A DNA stretch of 64,000 nucleotides from an uncultured Burkholderiales bacterium (GTDB lineage: Bacteria; Pseudomonadota; Gammaproteobacteria; Burkholderiales; Burkholderiaceae_C), in the NCBI GenBank assembly GCA_903949285.1, contig CAJAYT010000078.1, positions 1 through 64,000 on the forward strand. The letters run 5' to 3'. Both the position numbers and the translations under genes were made by a program. Under the pieces are notes generated by a model that saw only the letters and a program-made list of their open reading frames with translations, did no database searches and was not told the origin of the DNA. Positions 18,243 to 26,399 of the stretch are shown in pieces; position 1 is the first letter of the stretch, and every line of letters begins with the position of its first letter.

Positions 18243-19244
18243 TTAAAACTTTAAAACCGCAGAACCCCAGGTAAATCCACCACCGACTCCTTCGAGTAGT
18301 AAGTTCTGACCCTTTTTGATTTGACCTGTACGCACGCCGTGGTCAAGTGCCAACGGGATTGAGGCAGCAGAGGTGTTGCCGTGGTCTTGCACGGTGAGAA
18401 TGACACGCTCCATGGGTAAGCCCATTTTCTTGGCCGTGCTTTGTATGATCCTAATGTTGGCTTGGTGGGGAACTAACCAATCAATATCCTTGGACTCCAA
18501 GCCAGCTTTTTTCAGACTCGCCGTAGCCGTTTGTTCTAAAAGGCTAACTGCAAGTTTGAAAACAGCTTGTCCGTTCATTTTGAGCAAAGGCTCGCCCATA
18601 ATTTGTCCACCGCTCACATGCCCTGGTACACACAATATATCGGTATGTTTGCCGTCTGAGTGGATGTCTGTTGACAAAATACCTGGTGTATCAGAGGCCT
18701 CTAGGATTACTGCTCCTGCGCCGTCGCCGAATAATACGCTCGTAGTTCGGTCCTTGAAGTCTAATAGTCGAGAGAAAACTTCTGCGCCGACTACCAAAGC
18801 TCTCTCGGCCCTGCCAGCGCAGATCATTGCGTCAGCAACACTCAATGCGTAGATAAAGCCACTACAAACCGCTTGGATGTCAAAGGCTGGCGCGCCCGCG
18901 ATGGCCCGAGAAGCTTCATTGATGCCTTGGAGTTTGTTCTGCAAAATGCACGCCGTTGATGGGAAAACCATGTCCGGAGTGGATGTTGCGACGATGATGA
19001 GGTCTATCCCCTCAGCTCCAATGCCTGCAGCGCTTAGTGCTTGCTTACTGGCTTCAAATGCAAGGTCGCTACTGAACGTGCCATCATCCACAAAGTGACG
19101 GGCACCAATGCCGGTCCTCTCTATGATCCAAGGCTCAGAGCTCTCAATGCCTAATTTGGCGAGTTCGTCAACAATTTGTGCGTTGGTGACTTTGCGTGGG
19201 GGTAAGTAACTACCGGTGCCAATGATTCGTGAGTATCTTGTCAT
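18243..19244 (-). CDS. fabH: 3-oxoacyl-ACP synthase III (KAS III)
   Basis: 333 aa. The catalytic triad is Cys127 (QAVCSGF), His260 (VPHQANIRI) and Asn290 (DHGNTSAAS). It starts fatty acid synthesis by joining acetyl-CoA to malonyl-ACP. The start codon overlaps the plsX stop by 4 bp, so the two genes are coupled. The long frames on the opposite strand are shadows. Confidence 0.97.
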   Translation of the reverse strand: MTRYSRIIGTGSYLPPRKVTNAQIVDELAKLGIESSEPWIIERTGIGARHFVDDGTFSSDLAFEASKQALSAAGIGAEGIDLIIVATSTPDMVFPSTACILQNKLQGINEASRAIAGAPAFDIQAVCSGFIYALSVADAMICAGRAERALVVGAEVFSRLLDFKDRTTSVLFGDGAGAVILEASDTPGILSTDIHSDGKHTDILCVPGHVSGGQIMGEPLLKMNGQAVFKLAVSLLEQTATASLKKAGLESKDIDWLVPHQANIRIIQSTAKKMGLPMERVILTVQDHGNTSAASIPLALDHGVRTGQIKKGQNLLLEGVGGGFTWGSAVLKF

Positions 19245-20293
19245 TCATCTATAGTGCTGTTGCTCAAATCTTTGCCGGGTTGGCTTGAGGCCAAAAAAGG
19301 CGCTGCATGAGCGATTCGTAAACGAACCTTGTCCAGCAAGTTGTTATGGACAGCATCATACGCTCGGTTTAAGGCATTTTCAAAAGCAAGCACGTCCGCT
19401 GAGCCATGACTTTTAAATACCAGGCCTCGCAGACCAAGTAATGCCGCTCCATTGTGTCTTCTATGGTCAACACGCTTTTTAAATGCAGATAACGCCGGAA
19501 GAGCTATTAATCCTGAAAGTTTAGTGAAGATGTTCCTTGAGAAGCCTTCTTTCAACATGGTTGATACCATGGCGGCGAGTCCCTCAATTGCTTTTAAGGC
19601 GACATTGCCAACAAACCCATCACAAACCACTATATCTGTGGTTCCCTTAAAAATATCGTTACCTTCGACATTCCCGTAGAAATTAAGATGACCGGAGATG
19701 GCTGCAGATCGCATCAATTCACCGGTTCTTTTAATCATTTCGCCGCCTTTAATGGCTTCTTCGCCAATATTGAGTAGGCCAACGGTGGGCTCTTCTATAC
19801 CCTGGAGAACGCTTACAAGGGCTGATCCCATAACGGCGAATTGCATGAGATGTTCAGCGGTGCAATCAACGTTAGCGCCTAAATCCAACATTGTCGTTCC
19901 GCCGCCCTTAACGTTAGGCATTTGACCTGCGATTGCGGGACGCTCGATTCCGTCTAAGGTTTTTAGAACATACCGAGCGATGGCCATTAAGGCTCCCGTG
20001 TTTCCTGCTGATACGGCTACTTGTGCGTGAGAGTCTCTGACTTGTTCGATACAAATCCGCATGGAGGATTTCTTCTTACGGCGGAGGGCTACTTCGACCG
20101 AGTCGTCCATTTCCACCATCTCAGGTGACTCAATAATTTGGAGTCTAGGGTGAGAAAAGTCAATGGCACTACCTTCTAAGACGACGCAGATCAATTGCGC
20201 ATCAGGGTGTTGCTCTAAGAAATGACGGCAAGCAGGTAGTGTGACTGATAAGCCGTGATCTCCACCCATGCAGTCAACGGACAAGGTAATCAT
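19241..20293 (-). CDS. plsX: Phosphate acyltransferase
   Basis: 350 aa. The N-terminal [10 protein letters not shown] and later MLDLGANVD and VVCDGFVGN motifs are those of PlsX. It makes acyl-phosphate from acyl-ACP, the donor for PlsY in lysophosphatidic acid synthesis, and acts peripherally at the inner membrane. It lies in the classical rpmF-plsX-fabH order, separated from rpmF by a hairpin that may reduce read-through. Confidence 0.96.
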   Translation of the reverse strand: MITLSVDCMGGDHGLSVTLPACRHFLEQHPDAQLICVVLEGSAIDFSHPRLQIIESPEMVEMDDSVEVALRRKKKSSMRICIEQVRDSHAQVAVSAGNTGALMAIARYVLKTLDGIERPAIAGQMPNVKGGGTTMLDLGANVDCTAEHLMQFAVMGSALVSVLQGIEEPTVGLLNIGEEAIKGGEMIKRTGELMRSAAISGHLNFYGNVEGNDIFKGTTDIVVCDGFVGNVALKAIEGLAAMVSTMLKEGFSRNIFTKLSGLIALPALSAFKKRVDHRRHNGAALLGLRGLVFKSHGSADVLAFENALNRAYDAVHNNLLDKVRLRIAHAAPFLASSQPGKDLSNSTIDE

Positions 20294-20346
20294 GTTTTGA
20301 CGGCGCGCAGAGGAGTTGGTTTACTGAAACAGGTAAGCACTAATGC

Positions 20347-20380
20347 AAAAGCCCGCGCCATATAACTAAGCGACGGGCTT
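20347..20380 (-). terminator. Terminator-like hairpin between rpmF and plsX
   Basis: On the minus strand AAGCCCGTCGC pairs with GCGCGGGCTT (one bulged base) around an 11-nt loop, followed by TTGC and only a short T-run. This looks like a partial terminator or attenuator that separates ribosomal protein from lipid gene expression. Confidence 0.5.
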
Positions 20381-20396
20381 GTGCAGATGTGAAGCG

Positions 20397-20579
20397 TTAA
20401 GCTTCTGATTTGGTTTTTAATACCTTGCGACCACGGTAAAAGCCATTTGGGCTGATGTGGTGACGCAAATGGACTTCGCCACTGGTTGGCTCTAAAGCTA
20501 ATCCAGGCACATTCAACGCATTGTGTGAACGGTGCATTCCACGCTTGGAAGGAGATTTTTTATTTTGTTGGACGGCCAT
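20397..20579 (-). CDS. rpmF: 50S ribosomal protein L32
   Basis: 60 aa, very basic. [20 protein letters not shown] is the usual start of L32. The zinc-binding cysteines of some L32 forms are absent, as in many proteobacteria. A GAGGAG Shine-Dalgarno lies about 6 nt before the ATG, one of the best in the window. It lies between yceD and plsX, the standard arrangement. Confidence 0.97.
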   Translation of the reverse strand: MAVQQNKKSPSKRGMHRSHNALNVPGLALEPTSGEVHLRHHISPNGFYRGRKVLKTKSEA

Positions 20580-20704
20580 GTCAGGCTCCTCGGAATTCTT
20601 AGGTTTTCGTATCTAGGACAGTCAATATCAAGGAAGACCCTGAACTGACAATAGCCCTCCATTATAGCGCACTCCTTAGATTTCGGCTAATTCTGTCCGT
20701 CTAT

Positions 20705-21253
20705 TCAGTGATTTGTGGGTTTTTTCAACTGTTCAAGTACAGCAAATGGGTTGGGGCGCTCGAATTCTGTACTCTGAGCGTTTTCTTGTGCAAGACTTGC
20801 AAGGTAAGTGTTATGGCAACTTGGGTGCCTTGGCACAATAGGCATGCTCATAATAAGTTCGTCTTCAATGAGTTCTAAAGAATTAAATTTTCTATCAATA
20901 ACAAGTAAATCCTCTTCGTTTTCGTCGTCTTGTGCGAGTGCAACTTGTTCGTTTGCCACAAAGCGGAAGCTTCTTGACACCTCTAAATCAAAGTTAGCAG
21001 GGGTCAGACAACGTTGGCACGTAAGCGTTAGTTGTGTTTGGGCCTGTAGGTGGAGCCAGATTTGATTTTCACCGTCTTCGGAGTTGATTTCCTCGCCCCT
21101 CAAGCTCCAATGAACGATTTCATTGGGTGATTCACGAAGATCCTCCCCCTTAAGGCGGGGGAACAAGTCCAAAGCATCATCGCCTGAAATGGAGGTGGCA
21201 TTTTTGGCAAAGCTCAATATATCTAGTTGATTTAGATCTAAATTATTTTTCAT
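20705..21253 (-). CDS. yceD: YceD family (DUF177) protein
   Basis: 182 aa from the ATG at 21251-21253 (MKNNLDLNQLDILSFA). A TTG 15 codons earlier is possible, but homologous N-termini match the later ATG. The CxxC of the family is present (LTCQRCLTPANF), as are the acidic middle and the C-terminal PNPFAVLEQLK. YceD proteins are linked to 23S rRNA maturation in bacteria and plants; the molecular role is still unclear. It leads the yceD-rpmF-plsX-fab run and is divergent from maf with only 50 bp between them. Confidence 0.9.
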   Translation of the reverse strand: MKNNLDLNQLDILSFAKNATSISGDDALDLFPRLKGEDLRESPNEIVHWSLRGEEINSEDGENQIWLHLQAQTQLTLTCQRCLTPANFDLEVSRSFRFVANEQVALAQDDENEEDLLVIDRKFNSLELIEDELIMSMPIVPRHPSCHNTYLASLAQENAQSTEFERPNPFAVLEQLKKPTNH

Positions 21254-21303
21254 CACTCCGAGTGTAAGAGAATCGGGGGAGAAGAAATCCAATTTCAAAT
21301 ATT

Positions 21304-21894
21304 ATGCTGAATTTAAGTCCTCCCCTCATCTTAGCTTCAACTTCGGTTTACCGGCGTGAGTTGTTACAGCGCTTTCGCATACCGTTTGAAGTAGTTGCCC
21401 CTCACGTGGATGAGACCCCGATGCCCGCGGAGACCCCACAAGACCTGGCTTCTCGGTTGGCGCTCGCCAAAGCTCACGCGGTAGCGAAGAATAGACCCGA
21501 AGCGGTTGTCATTGGATCCGATCAAGTAGTTAATTTGAGGGGCGAGTGCTTGGGTAAACCTGGAACGCATGAAAAAGCATTCCATCAACTCCAAAGATTG
21601 TCTGGTCATGAGGTGTTTTTCGAGACAGCTGTGGCCGTCATTTGTCTAAATAATAATTTTCAAAATCACGAGCTGGTTCGTATTAGAGTCCAGTTTCGCG
21701 AGTTAGGTGACGTTGAAATTGAAAACTACCTGCTCGCAGAAACTCCTTACGACTGTGCGGGCAGCGCCAAGAGTGAGGGACTGGGTATTACGCTCTTAGA
21801 CGTGATCGAGAGCAACGACCCGACTGCCTTGGTGGGCCTGCCTCTCATCGCAACCTCTCGCATGCTTAGGCAGGCAGGTTTGAAATTCTTTTAA
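21304..21894 (+). CDS. maf: Maf/YceF family nucleotide pyrophosphatase
   Basis: 196 aa. LASTSVYRRELL near the N-terminus, HVDET and the IGSDQV motif with the catalytic Asp are characteristic. By its position opposite yceD-rpmF it corresponds to YceF, whose E. coli member removes 7-methyl-GTP; this substrate is inferred by analogy. It is cytosolic and seems co-transcribed with the methylase gene 9 bp downstream. Confidence 0.92.
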   Translation: MLNLSPPLILASTSVYRRELLQRFRIPFEVVAPHVDETPMPAETPQDLASRLALAKAHAVAKNRPEAVVIGSDQVVNLRGECLGKPGTHEKAFHQLQRLSGHEVFFETAVAVICLNNNFQNHELVRIRVQFRELGDVEIENYLLAETPYDCAGSAKSEGLGITLLDVIESNDPTALVGLPLIATSRMLRQAGLKFF

Positions 21895-21903
21895 TCATTG
21901 TTC

Positions 21904-22716
21904 ATGACCCAGACTAATCAAATCAAACACGACCTAAGTGGCCAACGAGGCACCCTGTTTTTGGTACCCGCACCGCTGGACTTTGGTTGTTCCACTCAAG
22001 CACCCATCACATTTGCATTGCCCGCACGTACCCTAGAAGTGGCAAGTGGTCTAGAGTATTGGATTTGTGAGAACGCAAAAACACTTCGTGCATATCTCAA
22101 AAGAGTGGGCGAGGTTTATCCTCTGAAATTGGCTATCCAGCAGGTACAAATCCAGGAGTTGCCTCACGCTGTTCATAAAAAAGGCGATCATTTAGGCGAG
22201 ACTCGTACCCAACAAAAAAGTAGTATTGAAGATTTATTAAAACCTGCGCTTCAGGGCAATTCTATGGGCCTGGCGAGTGAGGCAGGAATGCCAGCAGTGG
22301 CTGATCCAGGGTCCTCCGTGGTTCGTGCCGCTCACGCGCTCAACATTAACGTGGTGCCTTTGGTTGGACCCTCTTCGCTGTTGATGGCCTTGTCAGCTAT
22401 GGGGCTTAACGGACAAAGTTTTGCTTTTGTGGGCTACGTTCCTCATGACAGTGGTGCTTTGCAAAAACGTCTCAAAGAGTTGGAAGGTACCGTTTTGAGA
22501 ACGCAGCAGACTCAACTCTTAATCGAGACACCTTATAGAAATAACGCGCTCTTTAAGGGCATGCTCAGCACGCTTCAACCTAATACGAGGGTGGGTGTGA
22601 GTGTTGGCTTGACCCTAGAGAATGGTCAAAACAAATGTCAAAGCGTGGCCGATTGGAGATCGCAGTTTTTTGAGCTACCTCAAAACGTACCTGTTGTTTT
22701 TGCTATCGGTACTTAA
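21904..22716 (+). CDS. SAM-dependent methyltransferase, tetrapyrrole methylase / RsmI-like
   Basis: 270 aa from the ATG at 21904 (an in-frame TTG lies two codons earlier). The GLASEAGMPAVADPGS loop and VPLVGPSSLLMAL resemble RsmI and other tetrapyrrole-methylase-fold enzymes, but the usual RsmI N-terminus (GTLYVVATPIGN) is replaced by GTLFLVPAPLDFG. This is a known separate branch in Burkholderiales next to maf; its substrate is unknown. It overlaps no neighbour and converges on sppA. Confidence 0.8.
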   Translation: MTQTNQIKHDLSGQRGTLFLVPAPLDFGCSTQAPITFALPARTLEVASGLEYWICENAKTLRAYLKRVGEVYPLKLAIQQVQIQELPHAVHKKGDHLGETRTQQKSSIEDLLKPALQGNSMGLASEAGMPAVADPGSSVVRAAHALNINVVPLVGPSSLLMALSAMGLNGQSFAFVGYVPHDSGALQKRLKELEGTVLRTQQTQLLIETPYRNNALFKGMLSTLQPNTRVGVSVGLTLENGQNKCQSVADWRSQFFELPQNVPVVFAIGT

Positions 22717-22729
22717 CCATGATGATATG

Positions 22730-22746
22730 GATCTGGGCTCCAGATC
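22730..22746. terminator. Hairpin between convergent genes
   Basis: GATCTGG (22730-22736) and CCAGATC (22740-22746) form a 7-bp stem with a GCT loop in the 44-bp gap between the methylase and sppA. There is no T-run, so terminator function in either direction is weakly supported. Confidence 0.35.
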
Positions 22747-22760
22747 AATTACTTGATGGT

Positions 22761-23831
22761 TTAGTGAACTTCGGGCCAGCTCTTTAACGCTTTTACAGCA
22801 CCAGCGCCCATCGCCGCCCCAAAGCGTTTTGCAAGTCTTTCAGCGACGTTATCTCTTTTTGTATAGTCAACCAAATCCTCAGCTTTGACGATTTCCCTTG
22901 CGACATAGTCTATGCTCCCCAATCCGTCTGCGAGGCCCATATCCACAGCTTCCTTGCCGGTCCAAAATAAGCCACTGAAAAGATCAGGCGAATCCTTCAG
23001 GCGATCGCCTCGGCCCTCTTTGACGACTTCAATGAATTGTTTGTGAATTTGGTCGAGCATGTTTTGTGCAAACGCTCGGTGCGCTTTAGAGAGCGGACTA
23101 AAGGGATCCATGAATCCTTTGTTCTCACCCGCTGTTAGGAGTCTTCGCTCTACGCCTACTTTGTCCATGATTCCAGTAAAACCAAATCCATCCATCAAAA
23201 CGCCGATGCTGCCGACGATACTTGCTTTGTCGACGTAGATGTCGTCAGCTGCAACGGCAATGTAGTAGGCCGCGGAGGCGCAACTCTCCTCAACAACTGC
23301 ATAGACTGGTATTTTGTGCTTCGCTTTCAAGCGTCTAATTTCATCATTAATCATGCCGGCCTGGACCGGACTTCCCCCGGGTGAGTTGATGAGTAAAACA
23401 ACCGCTTTTGAGTTTTCATCTTCAAATGCATCCTTGAGGGCTTGGTTAATCCACTCTGCACTTGCATCTGAGTCAGCAGATATCTCCCCTTTGATCTCCA
23501 CAACACTGGTGTGCACACCATTAGTAGTGGTTGGCCCCGTATTTTTGTAAAGCGTAATCAAGCCCGCAATGATCAATACCACCAGCCAACTCATTCTGAC
23601 AAAAGTTTTCCAACGGCGTGATTGTTTTTGTTCTTCCAGTGCAGCAAAAGCCCATTTCTCAAGAGTCACTTGACCCCAACTCGCAGTGTTTTGGTCGCCT
23701 TGAGAGGCTTGGGTTGCGGGGCCACCCTGTGCAGCGCTAGGTGAGGGTTGGCTCGTTGAATTGGAGGAAGGATGAGGCGCTGGGTTAGGAGCTGAATTGG
23801 GAGAGTTGAATTCGTTGGGAGGAGTGTTCAT
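22761..23831 (-). CDS. sppA: Signal peptide peptidase SppA, S49 family
   Basis: 356 aa. A Pro/Ser/Gln-rich N-terminal tail (1-50) precedes one membrane anchor (about 80-95), then the S49 protease domain. LLINSPGGS, the nucleophile Ser186 in ESCASAAYY and the general base Lys238 in ENKGFMDPF match the 36-kDa SppA type. It degrades cleaved signal peptides in the membrane with the active site outside the cytosol. It begins 1 nt after the Rieske gene, so the cluster rluC-HAD-Rieske-sppA is one transcription unit. Confidence 0.92.
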   Translation of the reverse strand: MNTPPNEFNSPNSAPNPAPHPSSNSTSQPSPSAAQGGPATQASQGDQNTASWGQVTLEKWAFAALEEQKQSRRWKTFVRMSWLVVLIIAGLITLYKNTGPTTTNGVHTSVVEIKGEISADSDASAEWINQALKDAFEDENSKAVVLLINSPGGSPVQAGMINDEIRRLKAKHKIPVYAVVEESCASAAYYIAVAADDIYVDKASIVGSIGVLMDGFGFTGIMDKVGVERRLLTAGENKGFMDPFSPLSKAHRAFAQNMLDQIHKQFIEVVKEGRGDRLKDSPDLFSGLFWTGKEAVDMGLADGLGSIDYVAREIVKAEDLVDYTKRDNVAERLAKRFGAAMGAGAVKALKSWPEVH

Positions 23832-23832
23832 T

Positions 23833-24198
23833 TTAAAAATCGATCATTTTCAAGTTGTAATTAGTATGCCAGTAGACGTTGTTATCGGTCTCCGAGATTG
23901 TGATTTTGATTAAATGCCCACGGCAAGGCCCCTCCACGCATTGTCCACTACTTGGTGAGTAAACTGCACCATGTGTTGCGCACAAGATCCACTGTCCTGT
24001 GGTGTCAAAAAATCGGTTGGGTTGGTAATCCATCTCCATTGGAATGTGCGCGCATCGGTTTAGGTAGGCATGCACTTGCTCCTCATAGCGAACCGCAAAG
24101 GCTCGGCAAGTCATTCCCTCATAAACAACGTCAAAGGGAACAGCGAGACCTGAGTTGAGCAGGGCGCTAGATGGGCACAGAAAAATCCTCTCATCCAT
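23833..24198 (-). CDS. Rieske [2Fe-2S] domain protein
   Basis: 121 aa from the ATG at 24196-24198. Cluster ligands are C49-A-H51 and C73-A-T-H76, a Rieske pattern although the usual Gly after the first His is replaced. No signal peptide or oxygenase partner is present, so it resembles the small ferredoxin-like Rieske proteins. It may pass electrons to an unknown partner. The start overlaps the HAD gene stop by 8 bp. The frame is open further upstream, but that part lies inside the HAD gene. Confidence 0.85.
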   Translation of the reverse strand: MDERIFLCPSSALLNSGLAVPFDVVYEGMTCRAFAVRYEEQVHAYLNRCAHIPMEMDYQPNRFFDTTGQWILCATHGAVYSPSSGQCVEGPCRGHLIKITISETDNNVYWHTNYNLKMIDF

Positions 24199-24862
24199 TG
24201 TCTTTGATCCAAGTATGCAGTTGGTTGACAGAGTGAGCCACAAATAAGGGCTTGTACTGTTCCAAACTCTCACCCTTATGTGCCCCGTAACTCACGCCGA
24301 TACTGGCACAACCCGCTCTTTGTGCCATCAAAAGATCATGCGAGGTGTCTCCAATCATGAGTGTGCGTGAAGGCAGAACTCTGAACTCCTCCATTAACTC
24401 CAGTAACATTTGGGGATCGGGTTTGCCTGCGGTTTCATCAGCTGTTCTTGATGAATGAAAGACATGCTTTAGCTCTGCTGTTTCGAGCGCGTCGTTCAGT
24501 CCGTTGCGGCTTTTGCCAGTGGCAACTGCAATTTTGAAAGACTGCGCACGCAGTTCACTCAACATCTGTAATACGCCGTCAAATAGGACTAGATCATCTC
24601 TTCGTGTAACGTAGTAGTGACTGTAGCGCTTGCTCAGCTCTGGGTACTTCTCCGGGGGCACGTCAGGGGCTGCGTGAGCTAACGCAGGGCCAAGGGCTAG
24701 ACCAATCACATAGGCGGCTTGCTCGTCCGAGGGGATCGCTCCGCCCACATCGCGAACGGCGTCTTTGATACAGTTGACGATAATTTTGGTTGAATCAAAG
24801 AGCGTACCGTCCCAGTCAAAAGCAATTAGGTCAAATTGTCTTTGGGGGCGGGGGTTGGACAT
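24191..24862 (-). CDS. HAD superfamily phosphatase (phosphoglycolate phosphatase-like)
   Basis: 223 aa from the ATG at 24860-24862; a TTG two codons earlier is less likely. The nucleophile motif is DWDGTLFDS (D16, D18), with the later ATGKS and IGDTSHDLLMA motifs of the Gph/PGP-like class. The exact substrate is uncertain; phosphoglycolate or pyrophosphate-like substrates are possible. The first 32 bp overlap the end of rluC, an arrangement often seen in betaproteobacteria. Confidence 0.88.
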   Translation of the reverse strand: MSNPRPQRQFDLIAFDWDGTLFDSTKIIVNCIKDAVRDVGGAIPSDEQAAYVIGLALGPALAHAAPDVPPEKYPELSKRYSHYYVTRRDDLVLFDGVLQMLSELRAQSFKIAVATGKSRNGLNDALETAELKHVFHSSRTADETAGKPDPQMLLELMEEFRVLPSRTLMIGDTSHDLLMAQRAGCASIGVSYGAHKGESLEQYKPLFVAHSVNQLHTWIKDNG

Positions 24863-25850
24863 GGTCAATAAAATCCTGAAGTTCTGATGGAAGGGGGGCC
24901 TCTAAGAGGACGCTTTTTTCGCTATGGGGATGATTAAACCGAAGGCGCCAAGCATGTAAGAACATACGCTTGAGTCCCATTTTCTTGAGTTCTCTATTGT
25001 GTTCGAAATCACCATACTTATCATCCCCCACAATGGGATACCCCTGGCTTGCGAGGTGAACTCTAATTTGGTGGGTTCGTCCCGTTTTGATCGTTACCTC
25101 CAAAAGGCTATAGCCCCCGACCAAACGGGATAACTTGACCAAGGTGATGGCGCGCATGCCTGTGGGATCGTTGTGTGCCAACACTTTGACCCTGCGTTCC
25201 CCTTCGGCTACCCCGTCACCCGCACCCACCGTGTATTTAAGGAGGGGTAGGTCTATCACCTTCTTGTTGGAGGGCCATTGCCCCTTTACCAAGGCCAGGT
25301 AAGTTTTCCCAGTCTCTCGTCCCTTAAACTGGGCTTGGAGTTGGGTAAGGGCGCTTCTTTTCTTTGCGATCAGTAGTATCCCTGAGGTTTCTTTGTCTAG
25401 TCTATGCACCAACTCCAAGAATTTGGCCAAGGGTCTTGCGCTGCGCAGTTGCTCGATTACGCCAAAACTAACGCCACTTCCTCCGTGAACCGCAACCCCT
25501 GAAGGTTTATTGATCGCAAGCATCCATTCATCTTCCAGCAAAATAGGAAATTCTTTGGGTGGTGAGGTGTCCTCTGGGGAAGGGGTCTCTCCCAGCTCCT
25601 TGCCATGGCTTAAGCGGACTGGGGGGACCCTGACAAGGTCGCCCGCGTTGAGTCGGGTTTGTGCCTCAACCCGACCCTTGTTGATCCGCACCTCACCGCT
25701 ACGGATGATTCTGTAGACATGGGTTTTGGGCACCCCTTTGAGGTGTTTTATGAGAAAGTTATCCAATCTTTGTCCCGCGGACTCCTCGTCAACGGTGATT
25801 GTTTTGGCGCTAGGCGGTTTTGCCGTCTTGTCTGGGTCTATAATATTCAT
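24831..25850 (-). CDS. rluC: 23S rRNA pseudouridine synthase
   Basis: 339 aa from the ATG at 25848-25850; the frame is open to a TTG 10 codons earlier. An S4 RNA-binding domain (about 25-80) precedes the catalytic domain, with HRLDKETSG carrying the catalytic Asp (D152 from this start) and KTGRTHQIRVH near the end. RluC modifies U955, U2504 and U2580 in E. coli 23S rRNA. Divergence from rne, as in E. coli, supports RluC rather than RluD. Confidence 0.92.
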   Translation of the reverse strand: MNIIDPDKTAKPPSAKTITVDEESAGQRLDNFLIKHLKGVPKTHVYRIIRSGEVRINKGRVEAQTRLNAGDLVRVPPVRLSHGKELGETPSPEDTSPPKEFPILLEDEWMLAINKPSGVAVHGGSGVSFGVIEQLRSARPLAKFLELVHRLDKETSGILLIAKKRSALTQLQAQFKGRETGKTYLALVKGQWPSNKKVIDLPLLKYTVGAGDGVAEGERRVKVLAHNDPTGMRAITLVKLSRLVGGYSLLEVTIKTGRTHQIRVHLASQGYPIVGDDKYGDFEHNRELKKMGLKRMFLHAWRLRFNHPHSEKSVLLEAPLPSELQDFIDHVQPPPPKTI

Positions 25851-26399
25851 TACCAGCGATCTGTAAGTGCTTGATTTCAATAAGAGATTAGAGCACGAGA
25901 ATGGTCACTGTGAAGTCGAAGCCTTGTGAGTAATTTATTTGTTTACCCTGACCAACAGTTTGTCGGGATGTTGCAAATTCTCATTGAGAGCCGATGCCCT
26001 TAGAAACTTGAACGGAATTATTGAAGTTGCAATCTTTACAAACGATGTAAAGGGTGCAGCGGAAAAAAGCGAGTAACGCAAAAATGTTTTTGTTGATCAT
26101 GATGCTAGAACTATTTAGTAACTGCGAAGTGTTTTCGCATGTTAGTAGTACTAAGCGCGTCATCGCACGCAAAAACTTTATACAGAGTCTAAAAGGCCTT
26201 TGGGGTCCTTTCACTCGAGCTAAGCTCGCTCCTATCCAAAAGCAAAAAAACCATACTCACCGTCGCCTCTAATTGGGGTTGGCCAGTGCAGTGCTGCGTT
26301 TAAGCTTTACTTCTTTTTCCATCAGTTTTTGGGTTCATTGACTCGGGCTATTTTGATCCCGCGGTGGGATCCGTATTGTTTGAGATAAAGGAACGCATC
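25851..26399 (+). promoter_or_regulatory. Long rluC-rne intergenic region with hairpins (rne leader)
   Basis: 549 bp without a gene. Perfect small inverted repeats lie at 26034-26052 (CTTTACA/TGTAAAG), 26123-26139 (TGCGAA/TTCGCA), 26216-26228 (CGAGC/GCTCG) and 26355-26371 (GATCCC/GGGATC, 28 nt before the rne ATG). A Shine-Dalgarno AAAGGA lies at 26387-26392. In E. coli a long structured rne leader lets RNase E cut and limit its own mRNA; the layout suggests similar control here. Transcription starts are not known. Confidence 0.5.

Noticed and set aside
18373-18852. 159-codon plus-strand frame across fabH
   Set aside because: Antisense shadow; fabH has its full catalytic triad on the other strand.
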